Shown: in pieces, positions 53,524 to 62,505 of the stretch
Position numbering within the stretch: the stretch's first letter is position 1
Layout: each line of letters begins with the position of its first letter
Source of the DNA: Haloarcula marina
GTDB taxonomy: Archaea; Halobacteriota; Halobacteria; Halobacteriales; Haloarculaceae
Reading direction: 5' to 3'
DNA: 64,000 bases
Assembly (NCBI RefSeq): GCF_024218775.1
Contig: NZ_CP100404.1
Span: 186,001-250,000, forward strand
Made by a program: the position numbers and the translations under genes
Notes under the pieces: generated by a model
Told to the model about the DNA's origin: nothing
Seen by the model: the letters and a program-made list of their open reading frames with translations, nothing else
Database searches by the model: none

Positions 53524-55295
53524 TGCTCGGGCGGGTCCGCCGGTTCGTCGTCGGCAGCGCGGCCGCGGAGTTTGGCGGCCAACAGGCTCCCCTCGAAGAG
53601 GACGACCAGTCCCGCGGCGACGGCGACGGCCGCCGTCGCTTCGAGGCCGAACTGGTCGACGAGGCGGAACAGCGTCGGGTCGGGGCTGGAGAGGTAGCCG
53701 ACGACGATGGCAACCGTCCAGACCGGCAGTCGGGCCTTTCGGAGGCCGCGCCACAGGCGGACGCTCCCGTAGTAGTTCTTGTTGAGGTAGGCGGTCAGTT
53801 CGAACAGCACGATGAGGCCGCCGCCGACCAGAATCGGTGGCGCGAGTCCCACCTGCGCGAGCGTCTCGGTTATGCTCGCGGGCAACTGGCCGTAGTAGCC
53901 CGTCGGCACCGGCGCGGGGCTGAGGACGTAGCCCACGAGGCCGAAGAGCAGGTAGGCGTAGGGGCGCCGGTTCGCGAGGTCCTCGGCGGTCGGGATGGGC
54001 GAACTGCTCCCGGTCCACTTCAGGAGGAGCAGGGTCCCCTCGAACAGGGCAATCATCGTCACGGCGACCATCAGCGGGGCCATCCCCGTCGGGTCGGGAC
54101 TGAAGACGAACGCGATGGCCGCGAACGCGCCCCAGAAGTACAGGCGGCGGTCGACCAGCCACCGCCGGGTCGTCACGCCCATCATGATGGCGAGCATGAC
54201 GAACAGCGGAATCTGGAAGACCAGCGCGAAGAAGCCCAGCATCAGGATGATGAGGTTGAACGTCTCACCGAGGCCGAAGGCGAGGTCCGCGGCGCGGTCG
54301 GAGTACGTGATGAAGTAGTCGAACATCGCCCGCAGCACCGCGAAGTACGCGAAGCCGACGCCGATGGCGGCGAGCACCAGACTCGTCGGCACGGCCGCGA
54401 GGTAGTAGCGCCGCTCGCGGGGGTACAGCCCCGGTCGCATGAACAGGTACGTCTCGTAGACGAACACCGGCAGGGCGGCGATGAAGCCCACTAACGAGGC
54501 GACTTTCAGCCGCGCGAGAATCAGCGCGAGCGGGCTGTAGACGTGCGGGCAGTCCGCACCGGCGGGCCCGGCGGCCTGCCCGCCCTCTTGAAGACCGGTG
54601 GCGAACTGGCCGCAGGCCTCCGCCGGGCCGTCCAGGAACGAGTACCACAGGAAGTTGATGAGTTCGTCCGATGCGGGCAGGGTGAGGACGGCGACGGCGG
54701 CCATCACACCGACGACGATGAACAACCGCGTGGCCATCTCCTCGACGTGGTCGGCCAGCGGCATCTCCTGGTCGTCGGGCGCGCCCATATCCTCGTCGGG
54801 GTCGTACCCGCCTCCGGCCGCGGGCGCGCCGCTGGGCGGCGAGGTCGGCGTCGGTGACGCCGGGACGCCCCAATCGGTGGGAACGTCCGCCGGGGTGGCC
54901 GCGACGATGTCCGCGGGGTCGCGGTCGAACAGGCCCCGCCGGGTCGACCCCGGGAGGCTGTACGACAGGTCTTCGTGCCCGCCAGCGGGTTCGTCGCCTA
55001 TCGGGTCGGCCTCGAAGGTCGTCTCGGTGTCCGCGTCGTCTGCGCCGTCGGCATCGGCATCGGCGTCGTCCGCGCCGTCCGCGTCGGCATCGGCGTCGTC
55101 CGCGCCGTCCGCGTCGGCATCGGCGTCGATGTCGCCCTCGTCGCCGTCCGCGGACGCACTGTCTCTGTTCGGTCCCTTGTCGGGACCGTCGTGTCGAGCG
55201 TCGTCGGCGTCGGCGGCGCTGTCGCTCTGCGCGTCCGAGGAGAGAAGCGGGTCCTCGGGTCGTGGGCGCTCGTCGTCGCCGTCGCCGTCCACCAT
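53520..55295 (-). CDS. tatC: TatC protein with long acidic N-terminal extension (TatCo-like)
   Basis: 591 residues from MVDGDGDDERPRPEDPL. Residues 1 to about 180 form an acidic, low-complexity stretch with a 10-residue repeat (DADADADGAD-type). Then the TatC core LADHVEEMATRLFIVVGV (about 190) with six transmembrane segments, SPLALILARLKVASLVGF and the loop RPGLYPRERRYY, followed by about four extra segments. It recognises twin-arginine precursors. Divergent from the second tatC. The histidine phosphatase gene overlaps its stop. Confidence 0.88.
   Translation of the reverse strand: MVDGDGDDERPRPEDPLLSSDAQSDSAADADDARHDGPDKGPNRDSASADGDEGDIDADADADGADDADADADGADDADADADGADDADTETTFEADPIGDEPAGGHEDLSYSLPGSTRRGLFDRDPADIVAATPADVPTDWGVPASPTPTSPPSGAPAAGGGYDPDEDMGAPDDQEMPLADHVEEMATRLFIVVGVMAAVAVLTLPASDELINFLWYSFLDGPAEACGQFATGLQEGGQAAGPAGADCPHVYSPLALILARLKVASLVGFIAALPVFVYETYLFMRPGLYPRERRYYLAAVPTSLVLAAIGVGFAYFAVLRAMFDYFITYSDRAADLAFGLGETFNLIILMLGFFALVFQIPLFVMLAIMMGVTTRRWLVDRRLYFWGAFAAIAFVFSPDPTGMAPLMVAVTMIALFEGTLLLLKWTGSSSPIPTAEDLANRRPYAYLLFGLVGYVLSPAPVPTGYYGQLPASITETLAQVGLAPPILVGGGLIVLFELTAYLNKNYYGSVRLWRGLRKARLPVWTVAIVVGYLSSPDPTLFRLVDQFGLEATAAVAVAAGLVVLFEGSLLAAKLRGRAADDEPADPPEQ
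55051..55130. repeat. Tandem 30-bp repeat in the tatC 5' region
   Basis: About 2.7 near-identical units (55051-55080, 55081-55110, 55111-55130 partial), coding for the Asp/Ala/Gly-rich extension of TatC. The length stays a multiple of three, so copy number can change without breaking the frame. Confidence 0.85.
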
Positions 55296-55414
55296 CTGGG
55301 ACGGGTTTGGCGGTTGGTAGTTGTAAACTTTCTTTTCGAGCGGCCGCCCTCGGCCCCGCAGACGCCTGCGTGATGAACAAATTGATAACGCCGAATCGGC
55401 TACCTTCACGGAAG

Positions 55415-57613
55415 ATGGCGAGTGCAATCGACGAAGACACCGTCCAGACGGTCCAGAGCGGCCGTGAGACGCTCGGTGCGATGCTCGGCACCGCCCAGCA
55501 ACACCTCCAGAAGGTGTTCATCGTCTTCGTCATCGGGATGCTCGGGACCATCATGGGCCTGCAGTACGGGGCGTGGGACCGCCTCCGGCAGGACCTGCTG
55601 TACTCCCAGATGGACCTCACGACCCAAGAGGCGACGAGCATCGTCGCCGTCACCCCGTTCGACGTCATCCTCCTGCAGGTGAAGATAGGCGCGGTGGTCG
55701 GCATCCTGATGGCGCTGCCCCTGCTCATCTACTTCGGCCGCGACGGCCTGCGACGGCGTGGCTGGTGGCCCGCCGAGAAGATAGCGTTCTGGAAGGGCGC
55801 GCTGTTCGTCGTCATCAGCCTCTCGCTGTTCGCTGCCGGGGTGGCCTACGCCTACGAACTGTTCTTCCCGCTGATGTTCAACTTCCTCGCTGGCAACGCC
55901 GACGCCGCGGGGTTCGTCCCCCAGTACTCCATCGTCAAGTGGGCGCAGTTCGTGTTCTTGCTGGCGGCGTCGTTCGGCCTCGCCGCCCAGTTGCCGCTGC
56001 TGATGACGGTGCTCTCCTATACGGGCATCGTCCCGTACGAGACGTTCCGCGACAAGTGGCGCTACGCCGTGGTCGCAATCTTCGGGTTCGGGGCGCTGTT
56101 CTCGCCGCCGGACCCCTTCACCCAGATCATGTGGGCCGCGCCGCTGTGTGGCCTCTACGCGCTGAGTCTCGCCCTCTCGAAACTCGCGGTCACGATCAAG
56201 CGCTCGAACGACCTCGTCAGCACGCGACTGGTCGCGCGCCGGAACTGGAACACCGTTCTCGGGGCCGCCGTGCTCTCGGGCGGCGTCGTCTACTACCTGC
56301 TGGCGACGCCCGCGTTCCAGTACGTTCGAGCGTTCGCGGCGTGGTTCCCCTCGGACAGGCTGACCGGCGACATCGCGCCGCCGGCGCTGTTCGGCCTCCC
56401 CGTCGAGACGACGGCCGTCGGCATCGGCGTCTTCGTCGGGGCCGTCGGCGCGAGCGCGGTGCTGTACTACCACGTCCTGCAAGCGCTGGGCGAGAGCGCC
56501 GCGCCGCCGGGCCGCCGCCACGGCGACCCGACGGCCATCGACATCGACGAGATAAGCGCCTCGGCCGTCGAGGTGTGTCCGCCGGAAGTGTTCGAGGAGA
56601 TGACCGAGGAGGAGGCGCTGGCCCACGCCGACCGCGCGCTCTCCGAGGAGGACCAGGAGAAGGCCCAGATGATTCTGGACCGCTGGGACATGGCTCACGA
56701 GGACGACGACGAGACGGACGCGGAAGGCGGCGACGGCACCGAGGTCGCCGAAGACGAGGAAGAGGGCGACGTGCTCGCCTCGACGACGGCGGGCATGGTC
56801 AGCGCCTTCACCGAGGAGGAGACCACCGAGGACGACATCGGCGGCTACTACTACGACATCCAGTTCATCCTCAGTTCGCTCATGTCCAAGGCGTTCTGGA
56901 TTCTGGGCGTCTTCGGCGTCGTCCTCTCGGCGGCGTTTCTGTTCCTCTACCAGGGCGGCATCGGCCGCATCCAGCGCATCTTCGTCAGCCGCCTCCCCGA
57001 GGGGATGGCCGAGGGCGTCAACATCGTCACGCTGCACCCGGTCGAACACCTCGTCTTCATCGTGAAGTTCTCGACCATCCTCGGGTTCATCTCCGTCATC
57101 CCGCTCCTGCTGTACTTCGCGTGGCCCGCGATGCGGGAACGCGGCGTCGTCGTCGGCGACCGGAACGTCCTCCTCGTGTGGGGCGGGACCCTGTTCGCGG
57201 CGCTCATCGGCGGGAGCCTGCTGGGCTTCCTCTACGTCGCGCCGATGACCATCTCGGCCATCGCCTACGACCAGTTGCAGGCCAACATGGTCATCGCCTA
57301 CCGCATCAGCAAGTTCGGGTGGCTCGTGTTCTTCCTCACCATCGGCATCGGCCTCTTGGCGGAGATTCCGGTGACGATGTTCCTGTTCCACCGCGGCGGT
57401 ATCGTCCCCTTCACGCTGATGTACGAGCGCTGGCGCGAGGTGGTCATCGCCATCGTCGCGCTCTCGGCCATCCTCTCGCCCAACGGCATCTTCACGATGT
57501 TCATCGTCGGCATCCCGACGGCGGCGGCGTACTTGCTCGGACTGGGCATCCTCTGGGTGTACACGCTGGGCGGCCGCCGGACGCCGAAAGACCGGACGGA
57601 ACCGGCGGACTGA
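55415..57613 (+). CDS. tatC: TatC protein with two fused TatC domains (TatCt-like)
   Basis: 732 residues from MASAIDEDTVQTVQSGRETL. Two TatC cores joined by a long acidic linker (about 375-480, ending TTEDDIGGYYYD): domain 1 about 20-370 and domain 2 about 485-720, giving roughly 14 membrane segments, as in the TatCt proteins described for halophilic archaea. PFDVILLQVKIGAVVG and PVEHLVFIVKFSTILGF are equivalent loops. Works with the divergent TatC in Tat export, which haloarchaea use for most secreted proteins, including the lipoproteins here. Confidence 0.9.
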   Translation: MASAIDEDTVQTVQSGRETLGAMLGTAQQHLQKVFIVFVIGMLGTIMGLQYGAWDRLRQDLLYSQMDLTTQEATSIVAVTPFDVILLQVKIGAVVGILMALPLLIYFGRDGLRRRGWWPAEKIAFWKGALFVVISLSLFAAGVAYAYELFFPLMFNFLAGNADAAGFVPQYSIVKWAQFVFLLAASFGLAAQLPLLMTVLSYTGIVPYETFRDKWRYAVVAIFGFGALFSPPDPFTQIMWAAPLCGLYALSLALSKLAVTIKRSNDLVSTRLVARRNWNTVLGAAVLSGGVVYYLLATPAFQYVRAFAAWFPSDRLTGDIAPPALFGLPVETTAVGIGVFVGAVGASAVLYYHVLQALGESAAPPGRRHGDPTAIDIDEISASAVEVCPPEVFEEMTEEEALAHADRALSEEDQEKAQMILDRWDMAHEDDDETDAEGGDGTEVAEDEEEGDVLASTTAGMVSAFTEEETTEDDIGGYYYDIQFILSSLMSKAFWILGVFGVVLSAAFLFLYQGGIGRIQRIFVSRLPEGMAEGVNIVTLHPVEHLVFIVKFSTILGFISVIPLLLYFAWPAMRERGVVVGDRNVLLVWGGTLFAALIGGSLLGFLYVAPMTISAIAYDQLQANMVIAYRISKFGWLVFFLTIGIGLLAEIPVTMFLFHRGGIVPFTLMYERWREVVIAIVALSAILSPNGIFTMFIVGIPTAAAYLLGLGILWVYTLGGRRTPKDRTEPAD

Positions 57614-57660
57614 GGCGGCGAGGCGACCGATTTAAAGCCTTCTATCGGTATTACTGGGAT

Positions 57661-57837
57661 ATGCCCAAGATAAGCGTCGAGGTTCCGGCGGAACTGCTCA
57701 ACGACCTCGACGACCACGTCGGCGAGGACGGGAAGTTCGTCAACCGGAGCGAGGCCATCCGCGCCTCGATTCGGAAGACGCTGGACGTACTGGACGACAT
57801 CGACGAACGGCAGGGGCGACTCGACGATGAGCAGTAG
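57661..57837 (+). CDS. CopG/ribbon-helix-helix regulator-like small protein
   Basis: 58 residues from MPKISVEVPAELLNDLDDHVGE; strand KISVEVP then helix-turn-helix-like FVNRSEAIRASIRKTL is the RHH fold of CopG/NikR DNA-binding proteins. It overlaps the start of the YhhQ transporter gene by eleven bases, so the two are translationally linked, and the RHH protein may regulate the transporter. The long frame upstream to 55573 is a shadow of tatC. Confidence 0.85.
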   Translation: MPKISVEVPAELLNDLDDHVGEDGKFVNRSEAIRASIRKTLDVLDDIDERQGRLDDEQ

Positions 57838-58525
57838 CGACGACGTCGTCCAGGTCGGCCTCGTGGCGCTGTTCGTGACGGCGCTGGTCGTCTCGCAGGT
57901 CACCGCCTCGAAACTGCTGGCGTTCGGCCTGCCGTTCTCGCTGCCGGTCGTCGGTGAGGCACTGGTCCTGCCGGGCGCGGCGCTGGCGTACGCCCTGACG
58001 TTCTTCGCCTCCGACTGTTACGCCGAACTGTACGGGCGACGCGCGGCCACCGTCGTCGTCAACGTCGGGTTCGCGATGAACTTCGTCCTGTTGGCGCTGG
58101 TCTGGAGTACGATTCTCGCGCCCGGTCTGCCCGCCCAGGCACAGCCAGTCGACCCGGCGGCCTTCCGGAACGTGCTGGCGGCGAGTACCGGTATCGTCGT
58201 CGCCAGCCTCGCGGCCTACGTCGTCAGTCAGAACCTGGACGTGTTCATCTTCCACGAACTCCGTGACCGAACCGACGGCGAGGCGCTGTGGCTTCGGAAC
58301 GTCGGGTCGACGGCGACGAGTCAGCTCGTCGACACGCTCATCTTCATCGGAATCGGGTTCGTCGCCTTTCAGGGCGTCGGGCTGTCGGCGGCGCTGTCAC
58401 TCGTCGTCGGTCAGTACGTTCTGAAACTCCTCATCGCCCTGCTCGACACACCGTTCGTCTACGCCGTCGTCCGGTTCGCGAGTAACCGCGAGGACGACGA
58501 CGCGGCCGCGCCAGCCGTTCAGTAA
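57827..58525 (+). CDS. YhhQ-type queuosine/archaeosine precursor transporter
   Basis: 232 residues, six or so transmembrane segments. TASKLLAFG, SDCYAELYGRRAA and SQNLDVFIFHELRDRT with LWLRNVGSTATSQLVDTLIFI are YhhQ (VUT_1) signatures. The family takes up 7-deazaguanine precursors (preQ0, preQ1) for tRNA modification; archaea use preQ0 for archaeosine. Its start lies inside the RHH gene. Confidence 0.9.
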   Translation: MSSSDDVVQVGLVALFVTALVVSQVTASKLLAFGLPFSLPVVGEALVLPGAALAYALTFFASDCYAELYGRRAATVVVNVGFAMNFVLLALVWSTILAPGLPAQAQPVDPAAFRNVLAASTGIVVASLAAYVVSQNLDVFIFHELRDRTDGEALWLRNVGSTATSQLVDTLIFIGIGFVAFQGVGLSAALSLVVGQYVLKLLIALLDTPFVYAVVRFASNREDDDAAAPAVQ

Positions 58526-58530
58526 GCCGC

Positions 58531-59325
58531 CTATTCCGCGGGTTGGGCGAACGCGTACCGCTCTTTCACGTCGTCGACGCGCACGTCGAGCGTCTCGCCC
58601 TCTTCGACGCCGCTGACGAACAGGGTAAAGCCCTCCACTTTGGCGATGCCGTCGCCCTCCTCGCCGATGTCGTCGATGGTCACCGCGACCACGTCGCCCT
58701 CGCGGACGGGCGCGGTGAGATGGTGTTTCGCGACCAGATACAGTTCGGAGGACGAATCCCGCGAGGCGTCGGGACGGACCTCGCGTACGTACCGGAACTC
58801 CGGTTCGATGTCGGCTTTCAGGTCGGCCAGGTCCTGCCCGTCGAACACCTTCGCGGCGAAGTCCCCGCCGGTGTCCAGCAGGTCCGTCGCCACCTCGAAG
58901 GCCTGTCGGACGAGGTGGACCGAGCGGGCGTGGTCCAGGTCGTACTCGCCGGTCATGTTCGGGGCCATGTCCGAGAGGACCACGTCGACCGGACCGCCGC
59001 GCTCGTCGCTCGCGCCGCCGACGACGTCGCGAATCTCGGCTTTCGTGCTCTCGTCGGTCATGTCCCCGCGGACGTACTCGACGGCGGGTTCGGGGTCGTC
59101 TAAGGGGTCGATTCGCTGCCGGTCGACGCCGACGACGGTGCCCCGTTCGCCGACGCGTTCGGCGGCCACCTGGAGCCAGCCACCGGGGGCCGCCCCGAGG
59201 TCGACGACCGTGCGACCCTCGCCCAGCAGTCCGGCTGTCTCGTCTAGTTGCTGGAGTTTGTAGGCCGACCGGGCGCGATAGCCCTCCTGTTTGGCCCTGT
59301 TGTAGTAGTCGTCTTTCCCACTCAT
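58531..59325 (-). CDS. rlmE: RlmE/FtsJ-type 23S rRNA 2'-O-methyltransferase with TRAM domain
   Basis: 264 residues. KDDYYNRAKQEGYRARSAYKL and DLGAAPGGWLQV (SAM site, about residues 42-53), SDMAPNMTG and the catalytic Lys in DFAAKVFDGQ complete a FtsJ/RlmE methylase. Residues about 205-264 (VREGDVVAVTIDDIGEEGDGIAKVEGFTLFV) form an extra C-terminal TRAM domain, an RNA-binding fold common in haloarchaeal methylases. Gap of only five bases to the convergent YhhQ gene. Confidence 0.94.
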   Translation of the reverse strand: MSGKDDYYNRAKQEGYRARSAYKLQQLDETAGLLGEGRTVVDLGAAPGGWLQVAAERVGERGTVVGVDRQRIDPLDDPEPAVEYVRGDMTDESTKAEIRDVVGGASDERGGPVDVVLSDMAPNMTGEYDLDHARSVHLVRQAFEVATDLLDTGGDFAAKVFDGQDLADLKADIEPEFRYVREVRPDASRDSSSELYLVAKHHLTAPVREGDVVAVTIDDIGEEGDGIAKVEGFTLFVSGVEEGETLDVRVDDVKERYAFAQPAE

Positions 59326-59439
59326 TCGTTGTTCACCGTAGCCCGCCGAGCCGTTTACGCGTGTCGTTCACTCTTCGTGCCGTCCATCGCGGACGCCCCG
59401 ACGGCCTCTCCCGCACGCGCACGCGGTATCAATGAGGGA

Positions 59440-59449
59440 CTTTTTAATG
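59440..59449 (+). promoter_or_regulatory. TATA box of the PCNA gene
   Basis: CTTTTTAATG centred about 29 bases before ATG 59474; transcription would begin within a few bases of the start codon. Confidence 0.6.
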
Positions 59450-59473
59450 CATGGGGTCGTAGCCCGGTTCAAG

Positions 59474-60217
59474 ATGTTCAACGCCATCGTGAGCGCGGAC
59501 ACGCTCCAATCGGCTCTCGATTCAGTGAGCGTGCTGGTGGACGAGTGTAAGATCCACCTCGAAGACGACGGACTCGAAATCCGGGCGGTGGACCCGGCCA
59601 ACGTCGGGATGGTCGACCTGCGACTCGAAGCGGCGGCCTTCGAGTCCTACGAGACGGACGGCGGCCTCATCGGGGTCAACCTCTCTCGCCTCGAAGACAT
59701 CGCCGGGATGGCCGACTCGGGCCAGTTGATCCACCTCGAGCTCGACGAGGAGACGCGAAAGCTCCACATCGCTATCGACGGCCTCGAATACACGCTGGCG
59801 CTCATCGACCCCGACTCCATCCGGCAGGAACCCGACCTCCCGGACCTCGACCTGCCCGCCCACATCGTCATCGAGGGCCGAGACATCGACCGCGCGGTGA
59901 AGGCCGCCGACATGGTCAGCGACCACATCGCACTCGGCGTCGACGCGGGCGACGAACTGTTCTACGTCGACGCGGAGGGCGACACCGACGACGTGCACCT
60001 CGAACTCACCCGCGACGACCTCATCGACCTCACGGCGGGCAACGCCCACTCGCTCTTCTCGCTCGACTACCTGAAGAACATGAACAAGGCCATCCCGAAA
60101 GACGCCGAGGTCGAGATGGAACTGGGCGAGGAGTTCCCGGTGAAGATGCACTTCAACTTCGCCGAAGGCGAGGGTCGCGTCACCTACATGCTGGCCCCGC
60201 GAATCCAGAGCGAGTAG
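59474..60217 (+). CDS. pcn: PCNA sliding clamp
   Basis: 247 residues from [20 protein letters not shown], the normal archaeal length. Features [33 protein letters not shown], the interdomain loop around [17 protein letters not shown], and the C-terminal APRIQSE of PCNA. Encircles DNA and tethers polymerase and ligase at replication forks. The frame upstream to 59432 starts at the TATA box and is not used. Confidence 0.97.
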   Translation: MFNAIVSADTLQSALDSVSVLVDECKIHLEDDGLEIRAVDPANVGMVDLRLEAAAFESYETDGGLIGVNLSRLEDIAGMADSGQLIHLELDEETRKLHIAIDGLEYTLALIDPDSIRQEPDLPDLDLPAHIVIEGRDIDRAVKAADMVSDHIALGVDAGDELFYVDAEGDTDDVHLELTRDDLIDLTAGNAHSLFSLDYLKNMNKAIPKDAEVEMELGEEFPVKMHFNFAEGEGRVTYMLAPRIQSE

Positions 60218-60280
60218 CCGCCTCACGGTCGGACGAGCGTCTGACGTAGCGTTTTGTGGGGGGACGACAAACGCCACAGC

Positions 60281-60901
60281 ATGGAGAGTCTGGGCGACGC
60301 GTACTCGGGTACTCGGTGGGACGGACAAGACCCTCGCCGAGTGTACGCTGGCGTGACCCTCGGCGTACTGGGTGCGCTCGCTGTCGTCGTCGCCATCTTG
60401 GTCGCGACCACGCCGCTGTCGACACTGCTCGGCGCGGACGACCTGCGGGCCGCAGAGAAACTCGCGGGCACGCTGGGCGGCCTCGGCATCCCGGCGATGT
60501 TCTTGGCCGTCGTCGCCGTCCTGCCGTCCTCGAAGCGCGAGCAGGTCGGTGTCCTCGCGGGCGCGGGCCTCTGTCTCGTCGGTATCGCCCTCTTTCAGGT
60601 CGCGTACCCGACCCGCTGGACCACCGGTGCGGAGACGCTGGCCTTCGAGACGACGACGGCGTACTTCCTCGGCGCGGGACTGGCCTTCTGGTTCGTCTTC
60701 ACCGCGATGGCGAGTTTCCGCGCCCGGAACGACCCGCAGGGGATGGTCCGACTGGAGCTGACCCACAAGGGCGAGTCGAAGACGGTGCGGGTGTCGCCGG
60801 AGGAGTACCGCCGCTACGCGAAGGCGGTCCGAAGCGACGGCGGCGAGACGCAGGCGATTATCCGGGAGTTGGAGTCGCGGGCAGACGAGGGGCGCGACTA
60901 G
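60281..60901 (+). CDS. Haloarchaeal membrane protein (DUF7139-like)
   Basis: 206 residues from MESLGDAYSGTRWDGQDPRRVY, four transmembrane segments (about 25-135), then a soluble tail with KTVRVSPEEYRRYAK. It resembles a haloarchaeal family named DUF7139 that I recall by its ATT..L and AGTLGGLGIPA pattern. Function unknown. Confidence 0.7.
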   Translation: MESLGDAYSGTRWDGQDPRRVYAGVTLGVLGALAVVVAILVATTPLSTLLGADDLRAAEKLAGTLGGLGIPAMFLAVVAVLPSSKREQVGVLAGAGLCLVGIALFQVAYPTRWTTGAETLAFETTTAYFLGAGLAFWFVFTAMASFRARNDPQGMVRLELTHKGESKTVRVSPEEYRRYAKAVRSDGGETQAIIRELESRADEGRD

Positions 60902-60984
60902 CGAGCGCCCGAACGGCGTGACGGCTCTCGAACCCACGGGGTCACCGCGAGACGTTTTTAGGCGCGACGGCGAAACGGTGAGCA

Positions 60985-61503
60985 ATGCCTAACTCGAACG
61001 CGAAGGGGGACCGCCGCGAACGGGAACTCGTCAACGCTCTGGACGCGGCGGGCTTTGCGGTGATGCGCGCACCCGCAAGCGGGAGCGCCACGGAGCGCGA
61101 ACTGCCCGACGTGTTGACCGGCGACGGCGAGACGTTCTACGCCATCGAGGCGAAGTCGAGCGCGGGCGACCCCATCTACCTGGACGGCGAGGAAATCGAG
61201 GCGCTGCTCTTCTTCTCGCAGAACTTTGGCGCGAAGCCCCGCGTCGGCGTCCGATTCGACCGGGAAGACTGGTACTTCTTCCATCCGGGCGACCTCTACA
61301 CCACGGACGGGGGCAACTACCGCGTGAAAAAGGAGACGGCGCTGGCCGAGGGGACGGACTTCGAGGAGTTCGTCGGCCACTCGGAGAAGGTGACATTGGC
61401 CGAGGTGGCCGACGACGGGCCGGACCAGTCGGTGCTCGACGTGCTGTCGGCGTTCGAGCGCGGCGACCTCTCGAAGGAGGAAGCCGCGGCGATGCTCGAG
61501 TAG
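60985..61503 (+). CDS. hjc: Holliday junction resolvase Hjc
   Basis: 172 residues. The archaeal resolvase active site is complete: [15 protein letters not shown] (Glu), [10 protein letters not shown] (Asp) and YAIEAKSSA (ExK). Cuts four-way junctions in recombination and repair. Length includes a C-terminal acidic helix region (about 125-172) longer than the minimal Hjc. Convergent with the SWIM gene, three bases away. Confidence 0.92.
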   Translation: MPNSNAKGDRRERELVNALDAAGFAVMRAPASGSATERELPDVLTGDGETFYAIEAKSSAGDPIYLDGEEIEALLFFSQNFGAKPRVGVRFDREDWYFFHPGDLYTTDGGNYRVKKETALAEGTDFEEFVGHSEKVTLAEVADDGPDQSVLDVLSAFERGDLSKEEAAAMLE

Positions 61504-61506
61504 GGG

Positions 61507-62139
61507 TCAGACGACCAGTTGCTCGTCGGTCTTCGCCAGCCGCGAGTGCGGGAAGGCGTATCGCTTGGGGTCCGGACGCCGGGCCGCGTCGGTCAGGTAC
61601 GTCGCCTCGACCACGATGTCGGCGGCCGGATAGCCGCCGTTCGTCTCGTGGTCGGCGACGGTCCGACCGGTGGCCGCGATGACGTACTCGTCGGCGTGGT
61701 TGTTCGTGACGGCGGCGACGACGAGGCGCTTGCCGGTCTCGCGGTCGCGGACCACGTCGCCGGGGGCGAGGCGACAGCGCTCGCAGAGGTGGGGCGGGTC
61801 CGCGCCCGTCGGGACGAACGTCACCTCGCCGCAGGCGTCACAGCGGGCGCGCTGGTGGCCCGGCGGCGGCACGCGGCGAGTGGTAATTTCGATGGCGACG
61901 CGGCGGAGGTGTTTGCACTGTTCGCCGCGAATCTGGTGGTCCGGACAGCTACAGCTGTGGTCGGCGAGGTCGACGAGGTACGTGTGACCGCTCTCGGACG
62001 TGACGGCGTAGGTGCTGTTCCCGCGCGGCCGGACGGCCATGCGCTCGGTCCACGCGCGAGCGGCGCGGGAGGGGAGCCTACTGGGGTCCGGTGCGAGTGC
62101 AGTTCGCTCCGAGTCGGCGGCCGGGTCGATGAGTGTCAT
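61507..62139 (-). CDS. SWIM zinc-finger protein with zinc ribbon
   Basis: 210 residues from MTLIDPAADSERTALAPDPS. SWIM motif HSCSCPDHQIRGEQCKHLRRV (CxC...CxH, about residues 62-82), then a zinc ribbon CDACGEVTFVPTGADPPHLCERC (about 99-121). Such proteins bind nucleic acid or partners; haloarchaea have many of unknown role. The longer frame to 62337 is not coding. Confidence 0.88.
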   Translation of the reverse strand: MTLIDPAADSERTALAPDPSRLPSRAARAWTERMAVRPRGNSTYAVTSESGHTYLVDLADHSCSCPDHQIRGEQCKHLRRVAIEITTRRVPPPGHQRARCDACGEVTFVPTGADPPHLCERCRLAPGDVVRDRETGKRLVVAAVTNNHADEYVIAATGRTVADHETNGGYPAADIVVEATYLTDAARRPDPKRYAFPHSRLAKTDEQLVV

Positions 62140-62285
62140 AGCGGGCGGACACGGCTGTTTTTCTCGATGTGTCCAGTCGAAACGTAGGTGTCGGACGAAC
62201 CTAAACCTCTCGCTCACCCAACTGCTCCGGCGGGGGGCTACGGCGCTTCGACACTCTTTTGGCCGGGCCAACGATATCGCGGGAC

Positions 62286-62495
62286 ATGGAATTGGACCGG
62301 GAGGCCATCGTGCAGATAGTGGTCTCGACCATCGCACTCGCGACGTTCGTCGCCGCCGCCGTCTTCGTCTCGACGAACTATTCGAGCAACGGCGGACTCA
62401 CCGAACAAGGCGGTATCGCGATTATCGGCGCTATCGGGCTGTTCATCGTCGTGATGCTCGTCGCTGGTCTCTGGATGGAACGCCAAGAGTTCTGA
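62286..62495 (+). CDS. Small two-helix membrane protein
   Basis: 69 residues from MELDREAIVQIVVSTIAL; two transmembrane segments (about 8-28 and 41-63). Short conserved-looking haloarchaeal protein of unknown role, between the SWIM and priL genes. Confidence 0.65.
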   Translation: MELDREAIVQIVVSTIALATFVAAAVFVSTNYSSNGGLTEQGGIAIIGAIGLFIVVMLVAGLWMERQEF

Positions 62496-62505
62496 CGGCC
62501 CGGTT

